Counted from the stretch's first letter, positions 8,856-17,102 are shown. The stretch: 54,173 bases of DNA from an uncultured Erysipelotrichaceae bacterium (GCA_944325685.1 CALVBC010000012.1:1-54173); one strand, 5' to 3'. Notes: generated by a model not told the origin, from the sequence alone. Numbers and translations: made by a program.

Positions 8856-10553
8856 TTATAAGTCTTTGACATCGAATTTCGCAAGCTCTTCGACCATACT
8901 GGTGGCGATATCCTTAAGTGAGCCATCTTCAAATGGTGACCTGATATTACCGATCTTTAATATATCTAAGAAAGTATAATAACCACCGACCTTACAGATC
9001 TTTAGATAATCACTAAAACATTCCTTATCCCCTTTTAGCATCCTTACAAAAAACTGCAAGGCACATACTTGCGCTAAGGTGTAGTCGATATAGTAGAAAG
9101 GTGATTCAAAGATATGTCCTTGACGATAGAACCAACCACCTCTTTCTAATAGATCAAGACCTTCAAAGTCGCGGTCTGGACAATACAGTTTTTCTAAGCG
9201 ATGCCAAGTGGCTTTACGCTCATCTGGGGTCATATTAGGATTTTCATAGACCTCATGTTGGAAGTGGTCGACTAAGATACCATATGGGATAAAAGTCAAA
9301 GCACCAGCGATATGCGAATAGAGATATTTAGTGGTGTCTTTACCAAAGAAGCCTTCCATATAAGGATGGGCAAAGAATTCCATCGACATCGAATGGATCT
9401 CACAAGCTTCCATCGTTGGGCCACAGAGCTCCATGATGATATTAGGGTGTTCTTTATAAGTCAGATAGGTCTGAAGACCATGACCTGCTTCATGGGTCAA
9501 GACATCGACATCACCTGATGTCCCATTGAAGTTAGAGAAAATGAATGGCCTTTTATATTCAGGGATCGGTGCCATATAGCCACCCATCTGCTTATTTGGC
9601 TTGGTCTCAAGATCAAAGAGCTCTTCTTCACACATCATATCGAAGTATTCACCGGTCTCTTTGCCCATCTTTTGATACATCGCTTTAGCGATGGATACAA
9701 GCTCATCCTTATCACCGACTGGTTTTGGGCTACCGGTCTTAAACTCATACTCTAAGTCCCAGGCTTTTAGTGTATCGATACCCAAGCGCTCCTTTTGTGC
9801 TTGATAGATAAGACGAGTGACTGGGACGATATCCTCTAAGACCTGCTTGCGGTAGTTTTTGACCATTTCCCTGTCATAGTCAAAACGCCACATCCGATAA
9901 TAGCCCATCTCGACATAATCCTTGTAGCCGAGCTTTTTAGCCATTTCATCACGGACTTTGACTAACTCATCATAGATCCGATCGAATTCTTTTTCATTAT
10001 CGGTATAGAATTTATTTACTGCTATATTAGCCCTTTTTCTGATATCACGATCATCGCTCAAGATAAAGGGCCTAATGCTAGCGAGGTTATATACACCACC
10101 ATCAAATTCGATCTTCGCACTGGCTTTTAATTTACCATATGTACTGGACAATTTGTTTTCCTTCTGTAATAGATCGACGATGCTTTCATCAAAGCACTTG
10201 GTCGAATACTCTAGCATCGTGAAATAGATCGCTGGGATATCTAATGCATCACGATCCTTGCGTGCTAAGACGATCTTATTGAAGCGATCTTCAAAAACCT
10301 GGATAAGTGGTGAAGTCTCATCCCAATATTCCTGTTCCTTATCGTAAAACTCATCAGCGGTATCGATCGTATGCCTGATCATACATAAGGTCATCATCGT
10401 CTGCATGTGTGTCCGATAATCATTGATCTTATAAAAGACCTCGTTGAATACTTTAGGATCACTGGCTTTCTCTAATTCATCTAATAGAGCCCCATAATCC
10501 CTTTTGATGTCTTCATATGCTAAGCGCGCATATGGCATGTCTTTAAATTTCAT
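8856..10553 (-). CDS. M3-family oligoendopeptidase (PepF type)
   Basis: 565 residues. A zinc metallopeptidase cleaving short peptides in the cytoplasm. The active site THEAGHGLQTYL carries the HExxH zinc motif, with the downstream Glu ligand in the MEACEIHSMSMEFF region. The C-terminal block GGWFYRQGHIFESPFYYIDY is typical of M3 oligoendopeptidases. Start taken as ATG 10553: GGAGGAAG lies just before it and it overlaps the tcdA stop by ATGA; the in-frame ATG at 10565 would put the ribosome binding site inside the gene. Operon miaA-tcdA-pepF. Confidence 0.93.
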   Translation of the reverse strand: MKFKDMPYARLAYEDIKRDYGALLDELEKASDPKVFNEVFYKINDYRTHMQTMMTLCMIRHTIDTADEFYDKEQEYWDETSPLIQVFEDRFNKIVLARKDRDALDIPAIYFTMLEYSTKCFDESIVDLLQKENKLSSTYGKLKASAKIEFDGGVYNLASIRPFILSDDRDIRKRANIAVNKFYTDNEKEFDRIYDELVKVRDEMAKKLGYKDYVEMGYYRMWRFDYDREMVKNYRKQVLEDIVPVTRLIYQAQKERLGIDTLKAWDLEYEFKTGSPKPVGDKDELVSIAKAMYQKMGKETGEYFDMMCEEELFDLETKPNKQMGGYMAPIPEYKRPFIFSNFNGTSGDVDVLTHEAGHGLQTYLTYKEHPNIIMELCGPTMEACEIHSMSMEFFAHPYMEGFFGKDTTKYLYSHIAGALTFIPYGILVDHFQHEVYENPNMTPDERKATWHRLEKLYCPDRDFEGLDLLERGGWFYRQGHIFESPFYYIDYTLAQVCALQFFVRMLKGDKECFSDYLKICKVGGYYTFLDILKIGNIRSPFEDGSLKDIATSMVEELAKFDVKDL

Positions 10554-11257
10554 AACTTCCTCCATAATCTTTCACATATGATGTAGGCTAGATATAAGCC
10601 TACACTGCCGACCATGAAGATCGCTGATCCTAAAGGATAGCGCTCTTTGGTCGTCTTACCCTCTTTGACGATATTCCTTTGGACCGCCGGTGTATCACAA
10701 TAGACCACCTCGATCTTATAAGGATATCCTTCTTTTTTGACTAAACTACGAAAGGCTTTAGCTAATGGGTCATTTTGCGTCTTATCTAAAGTCGTATACT
10801 TGATCCCTTCAGGCTTTAGCCTTTTAGCGCTGCCCATCGATGATATACATGGTATCCCGAGTTTTTGACATTTCTTCTGCAAGTAAAACTTAGCCACTAG
10901 TGTATCGATACAATCAGCGACGATATCACACTTGGGGATCGCAAACCCTTCATCGATGAAACTATCGATCACCTCGCATTTAGCGTCGCTGATCGCTTCA
11001 AGGCGTTTCTTTAATACTTCGGCTTTCTTTTGGCCGATATTATCTTTATCGGTCATCAGTTGCCGGTTGAGATTGGTGATATCGATGATGTCATGGTCGA
11101 CTAAGATGAGTTTACCCACACCTGATCGTGCTAAGGCTTCAGCACAAAAGGAGCCAACACCACCACAGCCACAGACTAATACCGTACTATCATTGAGTTT
11201 TTTGATCTCTTCTTCATCAAGAAGATAGCTTAGCCTTTCAGTATATCTTTTATCCAT
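10550..11257 (-). CDS. tcdA: tRNA threonylcarbamoyladenosine dehydratase
   Basis: ThiF/MoeB-like E1 enzyme that cyclises t6A37 to ct6A in tRNA with ATP. 235 residues. The nucleotide-binding loop is VCGCGGVGSFCAEALARSG with the following LVDHDIIDITNLNRQL that typifies TcdA (Asp and Arg of the adenylation site). A C-terminal hydrophobic stretch (FMVGSVGLYLAYIICE) is also usual. It sits between miaA and pepF with overlaps at both ends (8 bp and 4 bp); miaA also modifies A37. Confidence 0.9.
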   Translation of the reverse strand: MDKRYTERLSYLLDEEEIKKLNDSTVLVCGCGGVGSFCAEALARSGVGKLILVDHDIIDITNLNRQLMTDKDNIGQKKAEVLKKRLEAISDAKCEVIDSFIDEGFAIPKCDIVADCIDTLVAKFYLQKKCQKLGIPCISSMGSAKRLKPEGIKYTTLDKTQNDPLAKAFRSLVKKEGYPYKIEVVYCDTPAVQRNIVKEGKTTKERYPLGSAIFMVGSVGLYLAYIICERLWRKL

Positions 11258-12143
11258 ATAGCCACTCCTTGATATTCATTAAAGCTTTATCTTCTTCACT
11301 TATATCATACCAGGTGATCGGCGTTTGGTGGTTGAACCAAGTATATTGCCTTTTAGCGAAATTGCGAGTGGCTTTTTTGATATCGTAGATGATCTCTTCT
11401 TTGGTCTTTTCCTTATTGAAATATGGCTCCCATTCTTTATAGCCGATCGCCATCATCGCTTTGTCTTTAAAATCGACACCGTTTTTTAAAAGACCTTCCA
11501 CTTCATCTAAAAGCCCTTCTTCGATCATCATATCGACCCTTTTATCGATCCTTTCATATAAAAGCTCACGTTTTAAGGTAAGACCGATAAATAGGACATC
11601 ATATAGTGGCTCATGCCTTTGCCTTTGGGCCTTTAAAGAAAAGGGTTCACCAGTCTTAAGATAGTAGTTATAAGCCCTTAGTAGACGACGGCGATTATTG
11701 ATGTGGATCTTTTCTAAAGCCTTTGGATCGACCTTTTTTAAATATCTATATAGATCATCATTGGTCATATCGTCATGATCTTCATCCTTTGTATCTTCCT
11801 TAGTAAAGTCATAATCATATAAAGCGCTCTTTAGATATAAGCCACTACCACCGACGATGATCGGTAGTTTACCTCTTTTATCTATATCGGTGATCAACCT
11901 TCTAACATCGTTTTGAAAATCATAGATCGAGTAATCTTCTTTAGGATCTTTGATATCGATGAGATGATGGATGACACTATCCTTTTCCTCTTCTTTGATC
12001 TTGCCTGAACCGATATCAAAGCCACGGTAAACTTGTACACTGTCACCAGATATTATCTCGCCGTTTAACTCCTTAGCCACCTTGATACTAAAAGCTGTCT
12101 TACCAACAGCTGTCGGTCCTTGTATCACTAATACCTTTTGCAT
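11250..12143 (-). CDS. miaA: tRNA dimethylallyltransferase
   Basis: Transfers dimethylallyl to A37 of tRNAs reading UNN codons. 297 residues. P-loop GPTAVGKTAFS, the ISGDSVQVYRGFDIGSGK block, the GGSGLYLKS motif and the C-terminal FAKRQYTWF are all present. ATG 12143 is the start; an in-frame TTG 6 nt upstream lies within the spacer after TATAAT. The promoter TTGCAA-17 bp-TATAAT ends 6 nt before the ATG, so the mRNA should be leaderless. First gene of miaA-tcdA-pepF. Confidence 0.96.
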   Translation of the reverse strand: MQKVLVIQGPTAVGKTAFSIKVAKELNGEIISGDSVQVYRGFDIGSGKIKEEEKDSVIHHLIDIKDPKEDYSIYDFQNDVRRLITDIDKRGKLPIIVGGSGLYLKSALYDYDFTKEDTKDEDHDDMTNDDLYRYLKKVDPKALEKIHINNRRRLLRAYNYYLKTGEPFSLKAQRQRHEPLYDVLFIGLTLKRELLYERIDKRVDMMIEEGLLDEVEGLLKNGVDFKDKAMMAIGYKEWEPYFNKEKTKEEIIYDIKKATRNFAKRQYTWFNHQTPITWYDISEEDKALMNIKEWLYG

Positions 12144-12149
12144 AGTCAA

Positions 12150-12201
12150 ATTATAGGTTAAAAAATGGTCGCTTGCAATGAAGGGTGAAAATAACTATAA
12201 T
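12150..12201. promoter_or_regulatory. Divergent promoters sharing one palindromic -35 box
   Basis: The palindromic hexamer TTGCAA (12173-12178) serves both strands. Leftward: 17-bp spacer then TATAAT (ATTATA on plus at 12150-12155), 6 nt before miaA. Rightward: 17-bp spacer then TATAAT (12196-12201), 53 nt before the secreted amidase gene. Both spacings are exactly 17 bp. Confidence 0.8.
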
Positions 12202-12211
12202 AGTCATTGTG

Positions 12212-12233
12212 TTTTAGGAAATATTACCTAAAA
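12212..12233 (+). repeat. Inverted repeat in the leader of the secreted amidase gene
   Basis: TTTTAGG-aaatatta-CCTAAAA, just after the predicted transcript start (about 12208) and before the AAAGGAG ribosome binding site. It could be an RNA hairpin or an operator; no function can be assigned. Confidence 0.5.
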
Positions 12234-12254
12234 CTAACTCAAAAAAGGAGATCT

Positions 12255-13061
12255 ATGAAGAAACTAAAACTGCTAATTATTGTCTTTGTGGTATTTGCCT
12301 TAGTCGGTTTTAGATACGATGAAGATAAATTAAAAAACAACGACAAGTACATTAGAGAGATCCAAACATTGAGTTCAGACTCGATCGAACCGGTCATCAG
12401 TTTCATCGAAGAAGATGCGACCGAGATCGTCTTAGTAGAAGGTTCTATATTAAATTTGAGTGATCATATCAGTGTTACCGATAACGTCGGTGTCAAAGCT
12501 GTCAGTAGCTTTGGTAAGTTTAATGCAGAAACTCCTGGTGAGTATAAGATCACAGTCATGGCTGCCGATGCAGCTCTCAATGTGGCGACAAAAGAAGTTC
12601 CTGTCAAGATCATCTCACAAGCCGATTATGAGGCGATGCTAAAAGAGATGGAAGCAGAACAAGCAGCTGAAGAAGCAGCGCGTTATGCTGAACAACAAGA
12701 GCGTTACAATGCTGAACTCAGAGCTATCATCCAATCACACGCCAACGTCGATAACTCCGATATCTTCGCTTTAGCTGAGGATTATATCGGAATGGGTGGC
12801 TGGTGTAATGAGGTAGCAACAGCATTCCTAACTGACTACCTAGGAAGAAGTGTCAACATCTACGATTCCTACAGTGTCGATCCAAGTGAAGCTCAACCAG
12901 GTGACCTCGTTGAATATGCCAACGGTGGTAATGGTATGTGGCACGTAGCTGTTTACCTTGGCGATGGTCTAGCGCTCCATGGTAACTGGAATGGGACAAC
13001 GGTCATCGAATCGATCTATGTTCCAGGTGGTTCATCACCATACTTCGAAAGAGTGAACTAA
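12255..13061 (+). CDS. Secreted Ig-like/coiled-coil protein with papain-like (NlpC/CHAP-type) C-terminus
   Basis: 268 residues. N-terminal signal peptide or membrane anchor (KKLKLLIIVFVVFALVGF), then a DUF5011-like Ig domain (VEGSILNLSDHISVTDNVGV ... GEYKITVMAADAALN), an Ala/Glu-rich coiled coil (about residues 125-160), and a Cys-His domain. The Cys lies in MGGWCNEVATAF and the His in MWHVAVYLGDGLALHGNW, as in NlpC/P60 or CHAP cell-wall amidases. Likely a secreted peptidoglycan hydrolase. AAAGGAG precedes ATG 12255; earlier in-frame starts have none. Confidence 0.8.
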   Translation: MKKLKLLIIVFVVFALVGFRYDEDKLKNNDKYIREIQTLSSDSIEPVISFIEEDATEIVLVEGSILNLSDHISVTDNVGVKAVSSFGKFNAETPGEYKITVMAADAALNVATKEVPVKIISQADYEAMLKEMEAEQAAEEAARYAEQQERYNAELRAIIQSHANVDNSDIFALAEDYIGMGGWCNEVATAFLTDYLGRSVNIYDSYSVDPSEAQPGDLVEYANGGNGMWHVAVYLGDGLALHGNWNGTTVIESIYVPGGSSPYFERVN

Positions 13062-13082
13062 GAGACTTCGGTCTCTTTTTTT
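13061..13082 (+). terminator. Terminator of the secreted amidase gene
   Basis: AGAGAC-TTCG-GTCTCT followed by seven T. A classic UUCG tetraloop hairpin that begins in the last base of the stop codon. Confidence 0.92.
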
Positions 13083-13101
13083 ATTGTCTGATATGGTAAT
13101 C

Positions 13102-13198
13102 GAAAAGAGAGCACACGCTCTCTTTTCAAAAGTAGGAAATAAATACGAAAAAGTTATCTTTATGTTAGCTGTCTTCGTTTATCTATATTATAAACGAA
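13102..13198. repeat. Two inverted repeats between the amidase and phosphate transporter genes
   Basis: First: GAAAAGAGAGC-acac-GCTCTCTTTTC (13102-13127), a perfect 11-bp stem without a clear T-run on either strand beyond TTTTC. Second: TTCGTTTAT-ctatatt-ATAAACGAA (13174-13198), a perfect 9-bp stem. No convincing gene lies in this 240-bp gap. Confidence 0.6.
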
Positions 13199-13234
13199 AA
13201 AACACTGATGTAAAGGCTTTCAGTCGATTATTTG

Positions 13235-13251
13235 TTAACTTAAGGTTAAAA
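13235..13251 (+). promoter_or_regulatory. Possible Pho box upstream of the phosphate symporter gene
   Basis: TTAACT-taagg-TTAAAA: two hexamers each one mismatch from the Bacillus PhoP element TTAACA with the standard 5-bp spacing. It is about 50 bp upstream of the gene. It also overlaps an imperfect palindrome (TTTGTTAAC ... GTTAAAACAAA), so another regulator is possible. Confidence 0.35.
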
Positions 13252-13301
13252 CAAATCGATATTTATGTTAAATTAGGTTCGTATTAGATAAAGGGGTTTT
13301 T

Positions 13302-14951
13302 ATGACGTTGACTTTTTTTGATATCGAGTGGGGGTTATTCCTCGGCGGCTTAGGCTTATTCTTGTATGGTATCGTCCTCATGGGCGATGGTTTAAAGGCC
13401 TTTGCTGGTGATAAACTACGTGTCTACATCGATAAGTACACATCAAAGCCTTGGCAAGGCTTCCTGATCGGTCTTATCATCACAGCGATAATCCAATCAT
13501 CTAGTGCCACAACATCGATCTGTATCGGCTTTATCCGTGCTGGTCTTATGACCTTAGAACAGGCAGCCGGTATCATCATCGGCGCTAATATCGGTACGAC
13601 TGTTACCGCCTTCCTCATCGGTCTTGATGTTGGAGCGATATCAGTGTATCTCATCTTCATCGGTGCTTTCATGCTTTTATTCTTCAATAAGCAGAAGCTC
13701 CAAGAGATCGCTAAGATCGTCGTCGGCTTTGGTATCTTGTTCTATTCGCTTACCCTCATGGGTGACACCCTTGAACAACTACGCTATGTACCAGAATTCA
13801 TGGCCTTTGCACAAGCATGTACAGATAACCCATTCATCGGCTTATTCGGTGGTATCATCCTCACGATGGCGATGCAGTCATCATCAGCCTCGATCGGTAT
13901 CATCCAGTTATTCTATATGAGTGGTGCCATCACCTTTAAAGGTGTCATCCCATTCTTATATGGCGCTAATATCGGTACTTGTATCACCGCGATCTTAGCT
14001 AGTATCGGTGGTAATACCACCGCTAAAAGAGCGGCGGTCTTCCACCTCAGCTTCAATATCATCGGTGCTACCATCGGTATGATCTTGATGGATCCGCTGT
14101 ATAATTTAATGACCTTCTTGACGAATAACTTCGGCATTAACCCGATGATGGAGATCGCGCTAACGCATATCCTATTCAATGTCGTCGCAAGTATCGTCGT
14201 CTTCCCATTCATCGGCAAGATGTGTGCCCTTATCAAGAAGATCGTGCCGGGTGAAGAACCGAAGAAACTTGAGATCAACACCGATGAACTTGTCCCAAGC
14301 AACTTCCCTGTCGTCGCTACCGCTTTAACCGCTGCTGAACGCTTCATCGGTGAGATGAAAAACTGTGTCTCTTTGAATATCGCTAACACCAAGAAATATG
14401 TCAATCTCGACGCGGATGATGATGAACTGTTCGATGAGATCAAAGGTAGAGAAAAGATCATCGACAAGCTCGATAATGCGATCACCAATTTCCTTACCAA
14501 TCTTCACTTCAACGAGATGAGCGAAGATACATCTAAGGCTTTGACTTTACAACTTGAAGTCGTCAAAAACCTTGAGCGTATCGGTGATATCTTAGTCAAT
14601 GTCGCTGAATTCTCCAAGATGGTCCATGATGATGATGGTAACTTCTCGGCAGCCGCCTATGATGAATTAGATCAACTATTCACCAAGGTCGATCATATGC
14701 TCAACGAGTCATTTGAATATATGGACACCAATGATATCACCACCTATGAGCGCCTTATGAATGAAGAAGCCATGGTCGATAATATGGAGTATAACTTCAG
14801 AAAGAATCACTTTGTCAGGATGGCGAAAAAAGAATGCAGTGGCGCTGTTGCCTCATCGGTATACGCTGATATCCTATCGAATATTGAAAGGATGGCTGAC
14901 CACTGTATGAATATCGCTAAGACATCCTTTGAAGTCAAAAACACCCAATAA
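13302..14951 (+). CDS. Na+/phosphate cotransporter (NptA/PNaS family) with PhoU-like domain
   Basis: 549 residues. The N-terminal about 310 residues are membrane-embedded with the two inverted QSSSAT-type repeats of the family (IIQSSSATTSI and MQSSSASIGII) and GANIGTTVTAF/GANIGTCITAI. The C-terminal about 200 residues are helical and PhoU-like (TLQLEVVKNLERIGDILVN, then YADILSNIERMADHC). It takes up phosphate with sodium; the PhoU part is presumed regulatory. AAAGGGG precedes the ATG. A single-gene transcript; see the possible Pho box upstream. Confidence 0.93.
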   Translation: MTLTFFDIEWGLFLGGLGLFLYGIVLMGDGLKAFAGDKLRVYIDKYTSKPWQGFLIGLIITAIIQSSSATTSICIGFIRAGLMTLEQAAGIIIGANIGTTVTAFLIGLDVGAISVYLIFIGAFMLLFFNKQKLQEIAKIVVGFGILFYSLTLMGDTLEQLRYVPEFMAFAQACTDNPFIGLFGGIILTMAMQSSSASIGIIQLFYMSGAITFKGVIPFLYGANIGTCITAILASIGGNTTAKRAAVFHLSFNIIGATIGMILMDPLYNLMTFLTNNFGINPMMEIALTHILFNVVASIVVFPFIGKMCALIKKIVPGEEPKKLEINTDELVPSNFPVVATALTAAERFIGEMKNCVSLNIANTKKYVNLDADDDELFDEIKGREKIIDKLDNAITNFLTNLHFNEMSEDTSKALTLQLEVVKNLERIGDILVNVAEFSKMVHDDDGNFSAAAYDELDQLFTKVDHMLNESFEYMDTNDITTYERLMNEEAMVDNMEYNFRKNHFVRMAKKECSGAVASSVYADILSNIERMADHCMNIAKTSFEVKNTQ

Positions 14952-14953
14952 AA

Positions 14954-14997
14954 AACTCGCCTAAGCGAGTTAGAGCCGACTTGTTCGGCTTTTATTA
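14954..14997. terminator. Paired convergent terminators
   Basis: The plus strand uses AGCCGA-cttgt-TCGGCT then TTTTATT (14974-14997). The minus strand uses AACTCGC-ttag-GCGAGTT then TTTTTATT (14952-14971). Each hairpin lies beyond the other gene's end. Confidence 0.8.
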
Positions 14998-15339
14998 TGC
15001 ACTGACCTTTTTCATCTTGGCATAAGCGATAAATGACAATACCATCTCGATCACCACAAACATGAAGTACATCGGGAATAATACGATCGCTACCGCATAT
15101 AAGATCGCCCCTACAAGCACAAAGACCCTCTTTTGCATAAAGGTACCTAGGCCATTGAAGATGACGGCGATACCACTGGCGATGATATGCGGCATCACGA
15201 TCGCCGTAGCGATGACCGCGCCTGCTTGTTCAGCGCCGCTTGTCGACGATGAAGCACCGAAGAAATGTACACAGGCATAGATGACATATACTAGCCCGAT
15301 GATAAAACTGATAAGTGCTAATTTACTGATCTTTTTCAT
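14995..15339 (-). CDS. Small four-helix membrane protein, function unknown
   Basis: 114 residues, hydrophobic throughout: helices near residues 7-28, 40-62, 70-85 and 88-107, with a short basic tail (YAKMKKVSA). No family recognised. A good ribosome binding site (AAGGAGGATAG) precedes MKKISK. Monocistronic between its own terminator and the kinase remnant. It resembles generic small membrane proteins (DUF4064-like), which is only an impression. Confidence 0.7.
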   Translation of the reverse strand: MKKISKLALISFIIGLVYVIYACVHFFGASSSTSGAEQAGAVIATAIVMPHIIASGIAVIFNGLGTFMQKRVFVLVGAILYAVAIVLFPMYFMFVVIEMVLSFIAYAKMKKVSA

Positions 15340-15398
15340 TTCTATCCTCCTTGTATCTTTTGGATGATAACAGATAAAGATATTTAAATGGTGGGCTA

Positions 15399-16391
15399 TT
15401 AGCCCACCACCATCAATATCACTTCACCGATGATGACGATGATAAATAGATATAGGAAGATATAAAGGATAGATACAAAGATAGACATCATTAAGCTCTT
15501 ACCTTTGATCGCTTTAGTACGTATCCGACGATAGTCACCACAATATAAGACGATCATAAATAACCAAAATGCCCCTTCAAACTTGGAGATGATCTCTTGT
15601 ATTGACCATGGGGCATATCTATCATAGCGGATCGAAAAGGCAAAATAGACCAATAGGATATAACCTACTAAGGCTAAAGCTTTAGTGATGATAGAACCTT
15701 TACGAAAGCCGGGTAGGGCAAAACTATCTTGATATTCAAGGTCATCTAGTAGATGATCGATATCCCGATAGCGATCATCAGGATCGATCTTTGTCGCTTT
15801 GTCGACGATCTTAGCTAAGTGACGATCTTCGATCTGTCCCTTTTCTAACATATATGCAATGACCTTACCTAAGCCAAAGATATCGCTTTTATCATTCGAT
15901 TCACCAAAGCCATATTGTTCCGGGGCGGCATAGCCAGGACTGCCTAATAGCCTTGTATCATGATCACTGTTGCCTTAAAACCTAGCGATATCAAGGTCGA
16001 ACAATAAAGCTCTTTTACCATCATAAAAGATATTCTCCGGTTTTACATCACGGTCGACGATCTTGATCTTATGCAGGTCTTTTAAGGCTTTAGCGACATC
16101 GCTCGCTACATTGTATATGTCATCGATAAGCAAAGGCTTGTCTTTACTGTAGCGATCTAGAGTCAACATATCGATCTTTTCGATCATGACATAAGTGTGC
16201 TCATCCTTGAAGTTCACATCATATATCTTGGGTATATAAGGGCAATCAAGCTCTTTCACGGCACCATAAAGCTCACTTAGATCACCTAAGAAGACCTTTT
16301 GGATATAGATAAACCGTGTTTTTTTATCAAGGACAAGATCGATACGCTTATCAGGCTTGTCACTGATCGTTTCGATAATTTCTAGATCCAT
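15399..16391 (-). pseudogene. Ser/Thr protein kinase with C-terminal membrane helices, interrupted by one in-frame TAA
   Basis: One continuous frame from ATG 16391 to 15399 broken only by TAA at 15975-15977. Before the stop: the DRDVKPENIF catalytic loop (HRD altered to DRD, catalytic Asp, Lys and Asn kept) and LLFDLDIARF (DFG altered to DLD). After it the same frame continues with HDTRLLGSPGYAAPEQYGFG (activation loop and APE), SDIFGLG, then about three membrane helices. The stop falls in the activation segment, so neither half is a complete kinase. It is a recent nonsense mutation, a sequencing error, or readthrough. Divergent from its usual helix-turn-helix partner. Confidence 0.8.
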
Positions 16392-16397
16392 CACCCT

Positions 16398-16421
16398 ATA
16401 GTAACACAAAAGCGCTATAAT
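16398..16421. promoter_or_regulatory. Divergent leaderless promoters, kinase and HTH partner
   Basis: Minus strand TACTAT (16398-16403) ends 6 nt before the kinase ATG at 16391. Plus strand TATAAT (16416-16421) ends 6 nt before the ATG at 16428. The intervening AGGGTG before the kinase ATG could act as a weak ribosome site but has no spacing. Confidence 0.6.
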
Positions 16422-16427
16422 AAGCCC

Positions 16428-16826
16428 ATGAAGACCAAAGACTTAGAAACGATCTTAAAAGGTGATGATCTCGATGAAGCGCTTAAGTATATCGGTAAGA
16501 CTTCTTTTAGTGCTTATCTTTGTTATCTTATAAAGGCTAGTGGGTTTGATAATGGCGATATATTGAAAAATGCCAATATCGAGCGCTCTTATTACTATCA
16601 GATCTTAAAAGGCGTCAGGATGCCATCAAAAGATAAGGTCATCGCTTTATCCTTAGCCTTAAAGCTTGACATCGATAAGACTGATCGTTTATTAAAGCTT
16701 TCCAATAATGGCTCTTTATATCCTAAGATCAAAAGGGATGCGGTCATCATGTTTGCCATTGCCCATGGCTTTGATCTCTATAAGACCAATGAACTATTGA
16801 TCGAACACGATCTTAGACCAATGTAA
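16428..16826 (+). CDS. XRE-like helix-turn-helix protein paired with the kinase
   Basis: 132 residues. The central HTH (GDILKNANIERSYYYQILKGVRMPSKDKVIALSLALKLD) is followed by a C-terminal helical part (KRDAVIMFAIAHGFDLYKTNELLIEHDL). From memory, proteins of this shape are common in Firmicutes next to short Ser/Thr kinases and are annotated as XRE regulators; they may be kinase substrates. Leaderless start (TATAAT 6 nt upstream, no ribosome binding site). If the kinase is dead, this gene may have lost its partner. Confidence 0.75.
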   Translation: MKTKDLETILKGDDLDEALKYIGKTSFSAYLCYLIKASGFDNGDILKNANIERSYYYQILKGVRMPSKDKVIALSLALKLDIDKTDRLLKLSNNGSLYPKIKRDAVIMFAIAHGFDLYKTNELLIEHDLRPM

Positions 16827-16837
16827 GCCATTTCTTA

Positions 16838-16866
16838 TTGACATCGGTAACCCATTGTGTTTTAAT
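16838..16866 (+). promoter_or_regulatory. Promoter of the lysine riboswitch operon
   Basis: Consensus TTGACA (16838-16843), exact 17-bp spacer, TTTAAT (16861-16866) with TGT extended -10. The transcript should begin around 16873, just before the aptamer. Confidence 0.8.
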
Positions 16867-16880
16867 CTCCTTGTAAAAAT

Positions 16881-17039
16881 CGTATAGAGGTAGCGATGCA
16901 GATGAGTAATCTAGGGAGCAGGCATGTGATGAACTAGATGAAAGGCAATCATCGCCGAACATATGGATGAGGCATCATCGATATGTGGGGTCATAGGAAA
17001 TACTTATGACACTCCTACAGTTGTAGAGGCGCTATAACC
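16881..17039 (+). ncRNA. Lysine riboswitch (L-box)
   Basis: The leader shows the L-box signature in order: P1 5' strand and core TATAGAGGTAGCGATGCAGA with AGTA after it, GAAAGGC-aatcat-CGCCGAA, the P4/P5 stems (ATATGTGGGG, CATAGG...CTTATG), and GTAGAGGCGCTATA closing P1 (TATAG pairs CTATA). This order and these conserved blocks match the lysC leader of Bacillus. Lysine binding would stabilise P1 and free the terminator downstream. It controls the ABC transporter that follows. Confidence 0.88.
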
Positions 17040-17055
17040 ATGATCCTTAAATGAG

Positions 17056-17087
17056 TCATATGTGTTATAGCATATGATTTTTATTTT
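17056..17087 (+). terminator. Riboswitch-controlled terminator
   Basis: TCATATG-tgttatag-CATATGA followed by TTTTTATTTT. The loop segment GTTATAGC is complementary to GCTATAAC at the 3' strand of aptamer P1 (17031-17038), giving an antiterminator that excludes both P1 and this hairpin. Confidence 0.8.
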
Positions 17088-17102
17088 AAGGAGGATATTA
17101 AA

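Noticed and set aside
13084-13287. 67-codon reading frame between the amidase and phosphate symporter
   Set aside because: It spans two perfect hairpins and the promoter region, has no ribosome binding site, and the product resembles nothing.
13424-14500. Long antisense reading frames across the Na/phosphate symporter
   Set aside because: They are shadows of a clear membrane transporter gene; the predicted proteins are low in complexity and have no starts with ribosome sites.
15399-15851. Separate gene for the C-terminal kinase half starting at 15851
   Set aside because: The same frame continues upstream with conserved kinase motifs (GSPGYAAPEQ) up to the TAA, and the ATG at 15851 has no initiation signal.
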